Source of the DNA: UBA7378 sp049611805
GTDB taxonomy: Bacteria > Pseudomonadota > Alphaproteobacteria > RS24
Length of the DNA stretch: 64,000 nucleotides
Direction of reading: 5' to 3'
Assembly (NCBI GenBank): GCA_049611805.1
Contig: JBMZAX010000002.1
Location: forward strand, 62,001 to 126,000
Part shown: positions 8,607 through 20,309 of the stretch, piece after piece
Layout: every line of letters begins with the position of its first letter
How positions within the stretch are numbered: position 1 is the first letter of the stretch
Notes under the pieces: generated by a model
Told to the model about the DNA's origin: nothing
The model's input: only the letters and a program-made list of their open reading frames with translations
Databases searched by the model: none
Program-made: the position numbers and the translations under genes

Positions 8607-9206
8607 ATGCGCAAAACGATTGAAGAATTTGGCCCGCTGCTCGTGTTTTTTGTTCTGAATGCGCGCGGTGCCGAATGGCTGTCACTGCCCGAAACGCAAA
8701 GCCTGTTTGTCGCCACGGGCGGGTTCATGCTGGCGCTTGGGGTGGCGATAGCGTCAACCTATCTGCGCGGTGAAAAACCCAATAACATGACGCTGGCCTC
8801 GGCCGGCTTTGTTTTCGTTTTCGGGTCAATCACGCTGTTTTTGCAGGATGAAACCTTCATCAAAATCAAACCGACTTTGGTGTATTGCCTGTTTGCCGGC
8901 ATTTTGACTTTCGGGCTTGTGCGCGGGCGCTCTTACCTGCAAATGCTGATGGGCGACATGCTGCCGCTCGGCACCGAAGGCTGGATGGTTTTGACCCGCC
9001 GCTGGACCGGCTTTTTCATCTTTCTCGCGCTTTTGAACGAAGCCGTCTGGCGCACCCAATCGACCGATTTCTGGGTCAGCTTCAAAGTCTTTGCGATTTT
9101 GCCGCTCACCATCGGCTTTATGCTTTTGCAAATGCCCTTGCTGCGCAAGCACCTGCCCGCCGATTTCGGCGAAGAAACAGGTCAAGACACGAAAAGCGAC
9201 GGCTAG
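8607..9206 (+). CDS. yciB: inner-membrane septation protein A (YciB/IspZ family)
   Basis: Polytopic inner-membrane protein of the YciB family, linked to cell-envelope synthesis and septation. The 199-residue sequence begins RKTIEEFGPLLVFFVLNA and has about five hydrophobic segments. The family stretches KIKPTLVYCLFAGILTFGL and WMVLTRRWTGFFIFLALLNE are present. It lies 32 bp after ftsY on the same strand, the common alphaproteobacterial neighbour order. Its 3' end overlaps the convergent DUF2332 gene by 4 bp. Confidence 0.93.
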   Translation: MRKTIEEFGPLLVFFVLNARGAEWLSLPETQSLFVATGGFMLALGVAIASTYLRGEKPNNMTLASAGFVFVFGSITLFLQDETFIKIKPTLVYCLFAGILTFGLVRGRSYLQMLMGDMLPLGTEGWMVLTRRWTGFFIFLALLNEAVWRTQSTDFWVSFKVFAILPLTIGFMLLQMPLLRKHLPADFGEETGQDTKSDG

Positions 9207-10300
9207 TCGCGCGCGAACACATCGCGCAATTCAAGCTCTGCCCCATGCGGATGGCACGGGCCGATAAACACATGCTCGCCCTCCGGCCCGTTTTCACCCG
9301 TCCACAAACGATAGGACAAATGCGAAAACGACCTTATGTGGTCATGGTCCATTTTCAGCCATGCCAGCGGCGTGTCGGGTGTTACGGTTTCACCGGCCTG
9401 GGCAAAGCTCGACTCGATTGCCATGCGTTGCGACACATCGAGATACGGCCAGACAAGCGAATGATAAAGCACCGTGACCTGCCCGCGCGGGCGGTTCATG
9501 ATTTGCGCCGCCACCCATCCGGCGGCATCGGCGCGTGCGAGTTGCGGCGGGGCTTTGTCGGCGATTGACAGGGCGGCCAGCAATCGCGCGCGGCGTTCGG
9601 ACATATCTCCCCAAACCCAAGCCTCCAGCGCGCGGCGCGCTTCTGCCTCGCCAATATTGACGGGAAACAAATCGCAACCGGCGCGGGCCGCAATTTCAAT
9701 CTCGCCCTGCAAAGGCGGGGGCGATACGCCGCGCCAGTGGCTCGAAATGCTCAGCGCACTGTCGGGCGGGCCCCAGCTCACCGGCCCGTCGGCGGTTTCG
9801 ATGGAATAGCGGAATTTGTCGAATAATAAATTCAGGCCCGCGCTCGCGCCCATTTCGGCCAAATTGAGCGGCAGGCCGGTGCGCCGCGCAATTTCGGAAA
9901 ACCCGACCAGCAAAACACCGGCGCGGCCGGTTTCATTGGTTTGCGGCGTGCGGCGAAAAAACCGGCGGGCATCCCCCGCGTCACGGGTGAAACACGCAAG
10001 CACGGCGCGCGCCAATGCGCCCTTTTCATGCGGCTTGAATATGCCGCCGCAGCTTGCAAAATGCGGGCGCAAACCGGCGTCGCCGCCCAGTGCCGAAAAA
10101 TGAATGAAACCGGCCAGACGCAAAGGCACATTGTCGTCCAGCGGGTCGCCCGCCCAGCCCCGCGTCAGTGTTGCGACAATGCCGTCGGCCAAAAAATCGT
10201 CCAGGCAGATTTCCAGCACGGCCCTTGTGAGCGGCGAGCCCAGCACATCGCAAGCATGGATCTGGGCTTCAAGGGCGGCGGCGATTTTGTCGTTTTTCAA
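9203..10300 (-). CDS. DUF2332 family protein
   Basis: A 365-residue cytosolic protein of the DUF2332 family, whose function is not established. The recognisable segments are LNLAEMGASAGLNLLFD, which resembles a Rossmann-like glycine loop, VTVLYHSLVWPYL, and a C-terminal HDHIRSFSHLSYRLW...FIGPCHPHG. The glycine-rich motif followed by acidic and histidine residues suggests a methyltransferase-like fold, but I would not assign an activity. It sits 8 bp downstream of the NUDIX gene. Confidence 0.8.
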   Translation of the reverse strand: MKNDKIAAALEAQIHACDVLGSPLTRAVLEICLDDFLADGIVATLTRGWAGDPLDDNVPLRLAGFIHFSALGGDAGLRPHFASCGGIFKPHEKGALARAVLACFTRDAGDARRFFRRTPQTNETGRAGVLLVGFSEIARRTGLPLNLAEMGASAGLNLLFDKFRYSIETADGPVSWGPPDSALSISSHWRGVSPPPLQGEIEIAARAGCDLFPVNIGEAEARRALEAWVWGDMSERRARLLAALSIADKAPPQLARADAAGWVAAQIMNRPRGQVTVLYHSLVWPYLDVSQRMAIESSFAQAGETVTPDTPLAWLKMDHDHIRSFSHLSYRLWTGENGPEGEHVFIGPCHPHGAELELRDVFARD

Positions 10301-10308
10301 ACTATTTT

Positions 10309-10902
10309 TCAGTCGGTTTTATAGCGCGCGGCAAGGGCTTCAAAGCCGGGCGTGGCGGCCCAGTCTGCGGGCTCGCTGAAGGGGACGAAACTGTCTTGGT
10401 CTTTGGTTTCGCGATAATGTTGCAAGGCCCAGTAAACGCTCGGAAAGGCGAGATTGTCCCAGGGAATGTCATCCCATGCAAACAGCGCAACCTCCGCGCT
10501 TTCGGGGCCGACGGCAATATCATCCGAAAGCAATTTGGCGCGGTAGAAAATTTGCACCTGAGAAATGCGCGCCACATTGTAAACCCCGATCAGCGCATTT
10601 GTTTCAACCTCGGCACATGCTTCCTCGCGGGCTTCGCGAGCGGCACCTTCGGCGATGGTTTCATTGTTTTCCATGAAGCCTGCGGGCAGGGTCCAGAAGC
10701 CAAGTCGCGGTTCAATGGCGCGGCGGCACATTAAAATGCGGTCCTGCCGGACGGCGACAACGCCGGCCACGATTTTCGGGTTTTCATAATTAATCAGCCC
10801 GCAATGGTCGCAAATATTGCGCGAGATGGCATCGCCGTCGGGCACGCGCTGTGAAAAAGACAAATCATTGCGATAGGCACGCGAACGGTCTTTGAACGTC
10901 AT
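10309..10902 (-). CDS. NUDIX hydrolase
   Basis: Hydrolyses a nucleoside diphosphate linked to another moiety. A two-cysteine knuckle (CDHCGLINYENPK, about residues 32-44) precedes the Nudix fold. The Nudix box reads GFMENNETIAEGAAREAREEACAEV, in which the usual Gly after EE is Cys, a tolerated change. This architecture resembles the NudC-related COG1051 group common in alphaproteobacteria. Its start overlaps the ccmG stop by 4 bp, so it is probably the last part of the ccm transcript. The substrate is unknown. Confidence 0.88.
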   Translation of the reverse strand: MTFKDRSRAYRNDLSFSQRVPDGDAISRNICDHCGLINYENPKIVAGVVAVRQDRILMCRRAIEPRLGFWTLPAGFMENNETIAEGAAREAREEACAEVETNALIGVYNVARISQVQIFYRAKLLSDDIAVGPESAEVALFAWDDIPWDNLAFPSVYWALQHYRETKDQDSFVPFSEPADWAATPGFEALAARYKTD

Positions 10903-11462
10903 TGGCTGACCTCCGGAAGCTGAATATCAAGATGCGGCAGAATTTCGCTTTCCAGACTAGCACGGGCCAGCGGTCCGGCAAAACGCGAGACAATGCGTCC
11001 GGCACCGTCAATGACGAATGTTTCCGGCACACCGTAAACGCCGAAATCAATCGCCACCCGCCCGCGCGTGTCAGCCCCGATGCGCGTATAGGGATTGCCA
11101 AGCGCGCCGATAAAGCGACGCGCGGCTTTCGCATCGTCTTTATAATTGAGCCCGAAAACCGTGACACCGGCGCGCGCCAGCGCCATCAAATGCGGGTGCT
11201 CTTCGCGGCACGGCCCGCACCAGCTTGCCCAGACATTGAGAACAACCGGCCTGCCCGTCGCCAAATCGTCGCTGCGCAAGCCCGCACTGCCGGCTTCAAG
11301 TCCGGGCAGGGCAAAATCAGGCACTTTTTGTCCGGTCAGGGCCGAAGGCAGCCGCGTCGGGTCACCGGCAAACAGGGCCACATAAAACAGTCCGAAAAAC
11401 CCGAAAGCCGCCAGCATGGGCAGCCAGCGGCGCAAGCGCGATTGTTTTTCAGCCATCGCCAT
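10899..11462 (-). CDS. ccmG: cytochrome c biogenesis thiol:disulfide oxidoreductase CcmG/DsbE
   Basis: Membrane-anchored periplasmic thioredoxin that reduces apocytochrome c for haem attachment. There is one N-terminal membrane anchor (WLPMLAAFGFFGLFYVALFA, residues 13-32), then a thioredoxin fold with WASWCGPCREEHP (Cys82, Cys85), the GVYGVPETFVID cis-proline loop and a C-terminal helix. It is 187 residues. The ATG at 11462 has AGGA 8 bases upstream; a second ATG two codons later overlaps the ccmD stop. Last of the ccmABCDG series. Confidence 0.95.
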   Translation of the reverse strand: MAMAEKQSRLRRWLPMLAAFGFFGLFYVALFAGDPTRLPSALTGQKVPDFALPGLEAGSAGLRSDDLATGRPVVLNVWASWCGPCREEHPHLMALARAGVTVFGLNYKDDAKAARRFIGALGNPYTRIGADTRGRVAIDFGVYGVPETFVIDGAGRIVSRFAGPLARASLESEILPHLDIQLPEVSQ

Positions 11463-11589
11463 TTTGCATGTCCTGCAGGGCGGCGAGGCGTTGACGCGCG
11501 CGCGCCAGACCGTGAAAGCTCACCGCAATTATGGCGCCGAGCGCGAAGGCCGTGAAGGCATAGCTTGCATAAATATAAAAATCATACAT
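11449..11589 (-). CDS. ccmD: haem exporter protein CcmD (46 residues)
   Basis: Small membrane protein that helps release holo-CcmE from CcmABC. The frame reads MYDFYIYASYAFTAFALGAI, then a short basic stretch (HGLARARQRLAAL) and ends NGDG. It is one membrane helix followed by an Arg-rich cytoplasmic tail, exactly the CcmD pattern, and lies between ccmC (14-bp gap) and ccmG (overlap). It is easy to miss because of its length. Confidence 0.93.
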   Translation of the reverse strand: MYDFYIYASYAFTAFALGAIIAVSFHGLARARQRLAALQDMQNGDG

Positions 11590-11603
11590 GGCTTAACTCT
11601 CGC

Positions 11604-12335
11604 TCAATTCTCGCTCTGGCGCACACGCAAGCGTTGGCGCAGAACCTCCATTTGCAGGCGCGTCAATGTGATTGCCAGAAACAGCAGCAAAAACGCCACG
11701 CCCATCACCAAAAGCGGGTACAGAAAATCGGCATGCAAGGCAGGCCGCGCAAAACGCGACACGCTGGCCGGTTGGTGCAGCGTGTTCCACCAATCGACGG
11801 AAAATTTTACAATCGGCACATTCACAAAGCCCACAACGGCCAAAATTGACGTGGCGCGCGCCGCGCGGCCATAATCGTCAATCGCCTCCCACAGGGCGAT
11901 ATATCCGAGATATAGGAACAATAACACCAAGACAGAGGTGAGGCGTGCATCCCACACCCACCATGTGCCCCACATGGGCTGGCCCCACAGCGCACCCGTG
12001 ACCAGGGCGACAAGCGTGAACACCGCACCGACCGGTGCGGCCGCGCGCGCTGCCAGATAACCCAAAGGATGGCGCAACACCACCGCCACAATGCTGGCAA
12101 AAAATATGAAACTATAGGCAAACAGCGCCATCCACGCCGCCGGCACATGCACAAACATAATGCGCACCGTTGCCCCTTGCTGGTAATCATCGGGCACGCC
12201 CGACGCCATGAACAGGCCAAAGCCGAGCACGCCCACGGCCACCAGCCAGAGCGGGGCGTGCAGGCGCGCCGCCAAATTCATGAAGCGGTGCGGATTGGCG
12301 TATAGCGCAGACAGATTTTCCAAACGCTCAAGCAT
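11604..12335 (-). CDS. ccmC: haem exporter membrane protein CcmC
   Basis: Binds haem in the periplasmic face of the membrane and loads it onto CcmE. The 243-residue protein has six hydrophobic segments and the tryptophan-rich haem-handling motif WGTWWVWD at residues 122-129. His63 (MFVHVPAAW) and a second histidine in DWWNTLHQPASV flank it. Start ATG at 12335. Confidence 0.96.
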   Translation of the reverse strand: MLERLENLSALYANPHRFMNLAARLHAPLWLVAVGVLGFGLFMASGVPDDYQQGATVRIMFVHVPAAWMALFAYSFIFFASIVAVVLRHPLGYLAARAAAPVGAVFTLVALVTGALWGQPMWGTWWVWDARLTSVLVLLFLYLGYIALWEAIDDYGRAARATSILAVVGFVNVPIVKFSVDWWNTLHQPASVSRFARPALHADFLYPLLVMGVAFLLLFLAITLTRLQMEVLRQRLRVRQSEN

Positions 12336-12405
12336 GGCGTGTCCTAACGCGGGTCAAACTTCGTGTTAATGCGGCATGTTTACCCATGGTGACCCCTCCC
12401 CACAA

Positions 12406-13098
12406 TCAGCGTAATCCAGCGCGCAAGGCGGCGGCAATGGCGGGCGGTGCCAGAAAAATACTCGCGGCGGAAATCAGACCCAGCACGCCGAGAGCGGCAA
12501 CATCCAGCGTGCCCGGTGCGTCGAGTGAGCGCGCCACCGCACCGGCACCGAACACAATGACCGGCACATAAAGCGGGGTGACGATGAGCACGGTCAACAG
12601 GCCCGCGCGCCGCACACCGACCGCAAGTGCCGCGCCAATGGCCCCCAGCATAACCAATGCGGGCGCACCGGCCAAAAGGGTCGCCAGCATGGGCATCACC
12701 GTATCGGGGCGAATATTCAGCAACAGGCCCGCCAGCGGCATTGTCGCCAGCACGGGCAGCAAAATGCCGACAAAATGGGCGCAGAGTTTCGCCATAACCG
12801 CCCCTTCCAGCGCCACCGGCAACAGCATGAGCTGGTCAAGCCCGCCATCTTCAAAATCGGCCTGAAACATGCGGTCGAGCGACAAAAGAACCGCCATCAG
12901 CATAATCACCCATAACAGGCCGGGGGCGAGGCGTTGCAGAAGCGACAATTCGGGGCCAAGCCCGAAGGGCATCAACATCACGCAGATGAAAACAAAGGCA
13001 AGCACGGGCATAAGGTGCCCGCCGCGCAACACCAGCCGCAATTCGCGCGCAAACAGCGCCTGCAAAATGCGCCGGGCGGATATGGGTCGGCCCGTCAT
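12406..13098 (-). CDS. ccmB: haem exporter membrane protein CcmB
   Basis: Permease of the CcmAB ABC transporter that, with ATP hydrolysis by CcmA, releases holo-CcmE. The 230-residue protein has six hydrophobic segments and the CcmB motif DRMFQADFEDGGLDQLMLLP, with GAPALVMLGAIGAAL later. The start overlaps ccmA by 4 bp. A 70-bp gap separates it from ccmC. Confidence 0.95.
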   Translation of the reverse strand: MTGRPISARRILQALFARELRLVLRGGHLMPVLAFVFICVMLMPFGLGPELSLLQRLAPGLLWVIMLMAVLLSLDRMFQADFEDGGLDQLMLLPVALEGAVMAKLCAHFVGILLPVLATMPLAGLLLNIRPDTVMPMLATLLAGAPALVMLGAIGAALAVGVRRAGLLTVLIVTPLYVPVIVFGAGAVARSLDAPGTLDVAALGVLGLISAASIFLAPPAIAAALRAGLR

Positions 13099-13775
13099 GC
13101 GCCCAACTCCAACTGATGATCGGCCAGCAGCACCGGCTCATGGGCGGCAAGCACAACCAGCCCCCCGGCCCCGGTCTGGCGGCGAATGAGCGTATCGACC
13201 AGTTCCCGACCCGCAGTGTCAAGCGCCGTATAGGGCTCATCCAGCAACCACACGCGGCGCGGCGCGCCCAAAAGACGGGTCAGGGCCAGACGCCGCCTTT
13301 GCCCCGCCGACAGCGTGGCCACGCGCTGGTCGGCCTGTTTGAGCAGACCGGCAAGGCCAAGCAAATCTTCCGCCGCGCGCGGGTTTTGCGACGCCCAAAA
13401 CCGGCTTTCGTAAAAAATCGTTTCGCGCGGGGTCAGCGTGTTTTTCAGACCATCGGCATGACCCAGATAATGACATTGTGAGGCCAGTTCCGCGCCGTCG
13501 GCCAGCGAAACAGTGCCCGCGGACAGCGAAACAGTGCCCGCGGCAGGTGCCAAAAGGCCGCAAATCATCCGCAAAAGCGAGGTTTTGCCGGCGCCATTGG
13601 CACCGGAAACATGCAACACACCGCCGCCTGCAAGCGTGAAATTCAAATCGGCAAAAACCACCCGCAGGCCGCGCGCGCATGCCAGATTTTCAACCCGCAA
13701 AGACAGCTGACCCTCCGGCACGGCGGCGGCGGGAAATTCGGCATAAGCATCGGAAAAATATTCTGTCTTCACCAT
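13095..13775 (-). CDS. ccmA: haem exporter ATP-binding protein CcmA
   Basis: ATPase subunit of CcmABCD. Walker A is VSGANGAGKTSLLRM, the signature LSAGQRRRLALTRLL, and Walker B WLLDEPYTALD. It is 226 residues, with a slightly long N-terminus (about 25 residues before LSLRVENLACARG). The segment just after Walker A carries an in-frame 21-bp tandem duplication encoding GTVSLSAGTVSLADG. First gene of the leftward ccm operon. Confidence 0.95.
   Translation of the reverse strand: MVKTEYFSDAYAEFPAAAVPEGQLSLRVENLACARGLRVVFADLNFTLAGGGVLHVSGANGAGKTSLLRMICGLLAPAAGTVSLSAGTVSLADGAELASQCHYLGHADGLKNTLTPRETIFYESRFWASQNPRAAEDLLGLAGLLKQADQRVATLSAGQRRRLALTRLLGAPRRVWLLDEPYTALDTAGRELVDTLIRRQTGAGGLVVLAAHEPVLLADHQLELGA
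13503..13543. repeat. 21-bp direct tandem duplication inside ccmA
   Basis: The unit cagcgaaacagtgcccgcgg plus one base occurs twice back to back. The frame is kept and 7 residues are duplicated in a surface loop between Walker A and the Q-loop. Confidence 0.9.
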
Positions 13776-13867
13776 TTCATTTTCCGCCGGAAAACATTAT
13801 AGTCGCGCCGCATAACGGGTTTTTAGCCCGCTGACAAGCATCTGACCCTCTCAATAAGGAGCGTAAC

Positions 13868-16591
<2,724 letters not shown>

Positions 16592-16603
16592 AGCGCGGCG
16601 CGT

Positions 16604-17653
16604 TCAGCCGTCAAAATCAGCAGCGGTAACGAGGAGTTGCGCCGCCGCAGACGCGGGCAAGCGTAACGCCCAACCGTCAAAGCGCCGGTTGAACGCATCC
16701 GCCTGAGCGCGCGCCTCTTCACGGCCGGCATCATCTTGCAATGCAGTGGGCCCGGCAGTGGGCGCAGCATTTGAAACCGTAGCCCGCGCGCGCGTCCAGA
16801 GCGCGGTGGCGGCCCCGACATTTTCAAGCGTGACAGTGACGCCATTATCATAAGCCAGATGCAATGTGCTGCCCGTGTCGAAATTAATCGCCGCGGCGCG
16901 CGATACGTCTTCGGGCTGCAAGCGCGTGAACCCCTCAAGCCAGCGCGCGGCACCCGGCTTGTTCCAGCTGCCATCGGGCAAACGCCGGAAAAGCGGCGCA
17001 TCCTTGCCCGCACTGACCGCAACAAGCCCTGCCTGCGGCAGGCTTGGAAATGCCGGATCGAGCCATGCCGCAATTTGCCCATTGCGCGGCAAACGCCCGC
17101 GCGCCAGCCATGTTTGCGGGCTGTCGGCGCGCCGGACATAAAAATTGCGCTCGACCGTGCCAAGCTGTTTGATTTGCTGAACGGCGGCGACCTCGCTGGC
17201 TTCTTCCTTGCCCAGCATAACATCGGCAAGCAAGCCGCCCTCGGCGTCACGCACGCGGAACCGAATGGCTTTGCCAAACGCGTCCGGCGTTACCAGACCC
17301 AGCGCGCGATGCCATTTGGGTTGGGCCGTGCGCGCCGCGCCGGTTTGCAAAGCACCCAGCGCCAGCAAGGTTTCGTTTACAAGTTCCTGACGCGCCGGAT
17401 AATCGTCGCGCTCGCGCATCACCCAGCCTTCAGGCGTGCGCTTGAAAGACAGCGTGACGGCACCCGACATGCCGCGCCCGTGAACGATTTCCAAAGCCTG
17501 CGCCGCGTCAATCTGGCGGGCAAAATCGGGCAGCAGAATTTCCGTCTCCGACACGGCATTGACCGGACGGTCGGCAAAAACAGCAATGACGCCCAGCAGG
17601 AAACACACAGCGGCAAAAGCCGATAAGGGTTTTATCAAGCGCGAAATATCCAT
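16604..17653 (-). CDS. DUF4340 domain protein of a gliding-type ABC export operon
   Basis: A 349-residue protein with one N-terminal membrane segment (LIKPLSAFAAVCFLLGVIAVFA) and a periplasmic part of the DUF4340 type, made of repeated beta-rich units (WVMRERDDYPARQELVNETL...). In this gene order it is taken as an accessory of the ABC exporter encoded upstream. Substrate unknown. The ATG at 17653 overlaps the upstream stop by 1 bp (TAATG). The frame is open further up, but the preceding gene occupies it. Confidence 0.8.
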   Translation of the reverse strand: MDISRLIKPLSAFAAVCFLLGVIAVFADRPVNAVSETEILLPDFARQIDAAQALEIVHGRGMSGAVTLSFKRTPEGWVMRERDDYPARQELVNETLLALGALQTGAARTAQPKWHRALGLVTPDAFGKAIRFRVRDAEGGLLADVMLGKEEASEVAAVQQIKQLGTVERNFYVRRADSPQTWLARGRLPRNGQIAAWLDPAFPSLPQAGLVAVSAGKDAPLFRRLPDGSWNKPGAARWLEGFTRLQPEDVSRAAAINFDTGSTLHLAYDNGVTVTLENVGAATALWTRARATVSNAAPTAGPTALQDDAGREEARAQADAFNRRFDGWALRLPASAAAQLLVTAADFDG

Positions 17654-19569
17654 TAGCTGCGCCCCCCTTCGGGCTTCGCATCGCGCAAACCCCCTGCTAT
17701 TTGGGTGGCGCGGCGGCGGCGGCGTTGACGCCACGCCAAACCAAGCGCTGCCAGCCCGACAAATATCGGCATAACGACAATATTCACGAAAGTGACCTGC
17801 CCCGCCAGCGTGTCAATGTCGCGGCGCAAATTGCCCTGCACATCGCGCAAGGCTTTGCGCGCCGTCACCAGTTCGGCGCGATATTGCCGCGCGGCGCGTT
17901 CGGCATCGCCAAGCTGTGCGCCCTCGCGCTCGATCCGGTCAAGCTCGCCCTGCGCCACGTCGATGCGCGCCATGAGGTTTTCTTCTTCCGCCAGATATTG
18001 CGCTTCCGCCGCGCGGCGCAGTGCCTCGACACGCGTGAAGGGCCGCGCAATGCGCTCGCGGCCGCGCAAGGAAATCAGATCGCTCGACCCCGTCATGTTT
18101 TCGACCGCATTGAGCAGGAACTTGCCATTATCGGCAATCGGCACGCCAAAGCGTTGGCCCAGATAATTTTGCTCGCTCACCCAGAACCGGTCGTCGAAAA
18201 AATCACTGTCGGCAAACACGACAATATTGGCCGCATCCGTTTCGGCCACATGCTCGTCCGCGCGCGCGCGTTCGCCCTTTTTTGTCTCAGCATCGGGCGG
18301 GCCGTCGGGAAACATTGACGCCACCGGCCCGGTCAGGCGCGCGGCAATCGTGTAGGGCGCGGCACCGGGCTCGAAGGCGCGCTGCAAGGCATCCGGCGTC
18401 GGCGCGCTTAACACATAATCGCGCGCCATCAGCGTGGCATCGGTTGAGCTGGTCACCAGCGGCGTCAGTTTTGTGCGCGCGGCCGGTATGGGCTCCAGCG
18501 CCCCCACCGTGCCGAGATTCAACCGGTCAATATTGGCGGTAATCAAATCATCCTGCGCCATTTCTGCGTCCGACAGCGCCATCCACAGAATGTAATCAAC
18601 CAGCGCGCGGCGCGCATCGCGCCCCGCGGCGACGCGCTGGGCCCGCGCGCGGTCGGCAATGATAAGCGTGTCGTCCATGCGCACGCCCCAAGCGGCCATC
18701 AAAGCCGGCAGGTTCGACTGCTCGGTATAGCCGCGCAAAGGTTCATTATTCGGGCCCGCCGTCAGGCTCACTTCGGAATGCGGGTCGACAAAGGCGATAA
18801 CGCGCCCGCCGCGCATCACGAACTGGTCGATTGCGTAAGTTTGCGTGTCGGTCAGCGGGCGCGGATGGGCGAGCAGCAATACGCTGATACGGCGCGGGAT
18901 ACGCACCTCGTCCAGTGCGATAAATTCCACCTCGAAACGGTCGGTCAATTCGGCATAAATCAAAAATGGCTGCGACTGGCCCTGCATGGCCGCGAGAATG
19001 CCGCCCGCGCCCGTATCCAGCGGCAAATTGGAGATGACGCCCAGCACCGGCTTTTCCGGCACCGACAAATTATCGACCAGACGCGCCAGATCATATTCCA
19101 GATATTGCTGGCGGGCATCGGCAAAAAACGGGATGACCTCAACACTGTCGACAAGGTTTGTGCCCACCAAACCGAAATAGACTATCTCGCCCTCGCCGAC
19201 GGGCCGGGCCACCAGACCTTGCGCCACGGCCTGATCTTCGGCTTCGGAAAACGGCGCGGGATCGACAATTTGCAGATCGATCATGCCATTGGCGGCATTG
19301 GTCATTTCTTCCAGCATGTCGCGCACGCGCTGGGCATAAACTTGCAGGCCCGGCTGCGCGGCGGCCAGATCGCGCGAATAGTAAAATTTCAGCGTCACCG
19401 GCTCTTTCAGCCGCGACAGAATATTATGCGTGCCGGGGCTCAGCGTATAAAGGCCCTGCTCGGTCAGGTCGAGCCGCGCGCTGCGCAAAAACACGGCGGC
19501 GAATAAATTCACGCCGATGAAAATCACCAGCAATAAACCAAGTGCCAAAATATGCGGGCGACGATGCAT
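17653..19569 (-). CDS. GldG-like ABC transporter auxiliary protein
   Basis: A 638-residue protein with a membrane segment at each end (ILALGLLLVIFIGVNLFAAVFL near residue 10; VTFVNIVVMPIFVGLAALGLAW near 600) and a large periplasmic region between. Landmarks are RLDLTEQGLYTLSPGT, VTLKFYYSRDL, FLIYAEL near PFLIYAELTDRFEVEF and ADSDFFDDRFW, typical of the GldG / ABC_transp_aux family. A coiled coil precedes the last membrane segment. Known GldG proteins are auxiliary permeases of ABC-2 exporters. It overlaps both neighbours by about 1 bp. Confidence 0.87.
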   Translation of the reverse strand: MHRRPHILALGLLLVIFIGVNLFAAVFLRSARLDLTEQGLYTLSPGTHNILSRLKEPVTLKFYYSRDLAAAQPGLQVYAQRVRDMLEEMTNAANGMIDLQIVDPAPFSEAEDQAVAQGLVARPVGEGEIVYFGLVGTNLVDSVEVIPFFADARQQYLEYDLARLVDNLSVPEKPVLGVISNLPLDTGAGGILAAMQGQSQPFLIYAELTDRFEVEFIALDEVRIPRRISVLLLAHPRPLTDTQTYAIDQFVMRGGRVIAFVDPHSEVSLTAGPNNEPLRGYTEQSNLPALMAAWGVRMDDTLIIADRARAQRVAAGRDARRALVDYILWMALSDAEMAQDDLITANIDRLNLGTVGALEPIPAARTKLTPLVTSSTDATLMARDYVLSAPTPDALQRAFEPGAAPYTIAARLTGPVASMFPDGPPDAETKKGERARADEHVAETDAANIVVFADSDFFDDRFWVSEQNYLGQRFGVPIADNGKFLLNAVENMTGSSDLISLRGRERIARPFTRVEALRRAAEAQYLAEEENLMARIDVAQGELDRIEREGAQLGDAERAARQYRAELVTARKALRDVQGNLRRDIDTLAGQVTFVNIVVMPIFVGLAALGLAWRQRRRRRATQIAGGLRDAKPEGGRS

Positions 19570-20309
19570 TAGCTGTCCCCCCGCTTCATATCGACAATGA
19601 TGGCGGTCGCGGCCAAAAACACACCCGTCAAGCTGACGAAAAATATCAGATCGCGCATGTCTATCACCCCGCCGGTAATGGCGCGAAAATGGGTCAGAAA
19701 ACTGAAACCCGCCAGCGTGTCCACCAATGCCGCCGGTGCCCAGCCGCGAAACAGCTCAATGACCAGCGGCGCACCCGATATGGTGAACAAAAAGCACACC
19801 ACCACCGACACCACAAAAGCGATGACCTGATTGCGCGTGCAGGCCGACACGCACCCGCCAATGGCGAGATAGCCGCCGGCCAGCATCAGACTGCCCAGAT
19901 AGCCGGCGAGGATAACCCCATTATCGGGATTGCCCAGATAATTGACGGTGAGCCAGATCGGGAATGTCAGCGACAGTGCCAGCGCGGAAAACCCAAGCGC
20001 GGCGAAATATTTGCCCAGCACCACCGCGCTCAAAGGTACCGGCAAGGTCAGCAGCAATTCGATCGACCCGTTGCGGCGTTCTTCGGCCCACAGGCGCATG
20101 GAAATCGCCGGCAGGAAAAACAGATAGAGCCACGGGTGAAACAGGAAAAAGCTCGTCAGGTCGGCTTGTCCGGCCTCGAAATATCCGCCCAGATAAAAGG
20201 TCGACAGGCCGGTCGCCAGCAGGAAGACAAAAATGAACACAAACGCCAGAGGCGTTGCAAAATAGCTGTTGAACTCACGCCGCGTCACCAGCCCCAGCTG
20301 CCGCATCAT
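19569..20309 (-). CDS. ABC-2 type permease (GldF-like)
   Basis: A 246-residue inner-membrane permease with six hydrophobic segments. It starts MRQLGLVTRREFNSYFATPLAFVFI and contains MRLWAEERRNGSIELLLTLPV, the cytoplasmic loop typical of GldF and NosY-like ABC-2 permeases. It overlaps the ATPase gene by 4 bp and the GldG-like gene by 1 bp. Confidence 0.9.
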   Translation of the reverse strand: MMRQLGLVTRREFNSYFATPLAFVFIFVFLLATGLSTFYLGGYFEAGQADLTSFFLFHPWLYLFFLPAISMRLWAEERRNGSIELLLTLPVPLSAVVLGKYFAALGFSALALSLTFPIWLTVNYLGNPDNGVILAGYLGSLMLAGGYLAIGGCVSACTRNQVIAFVVSVVVCFLFTISGAPLVIELFRGWAPAALVDTLAGFSFLTHFRAITGGVIDMRDLIFFVSLTGVFLAATAIIVDMKRGDS

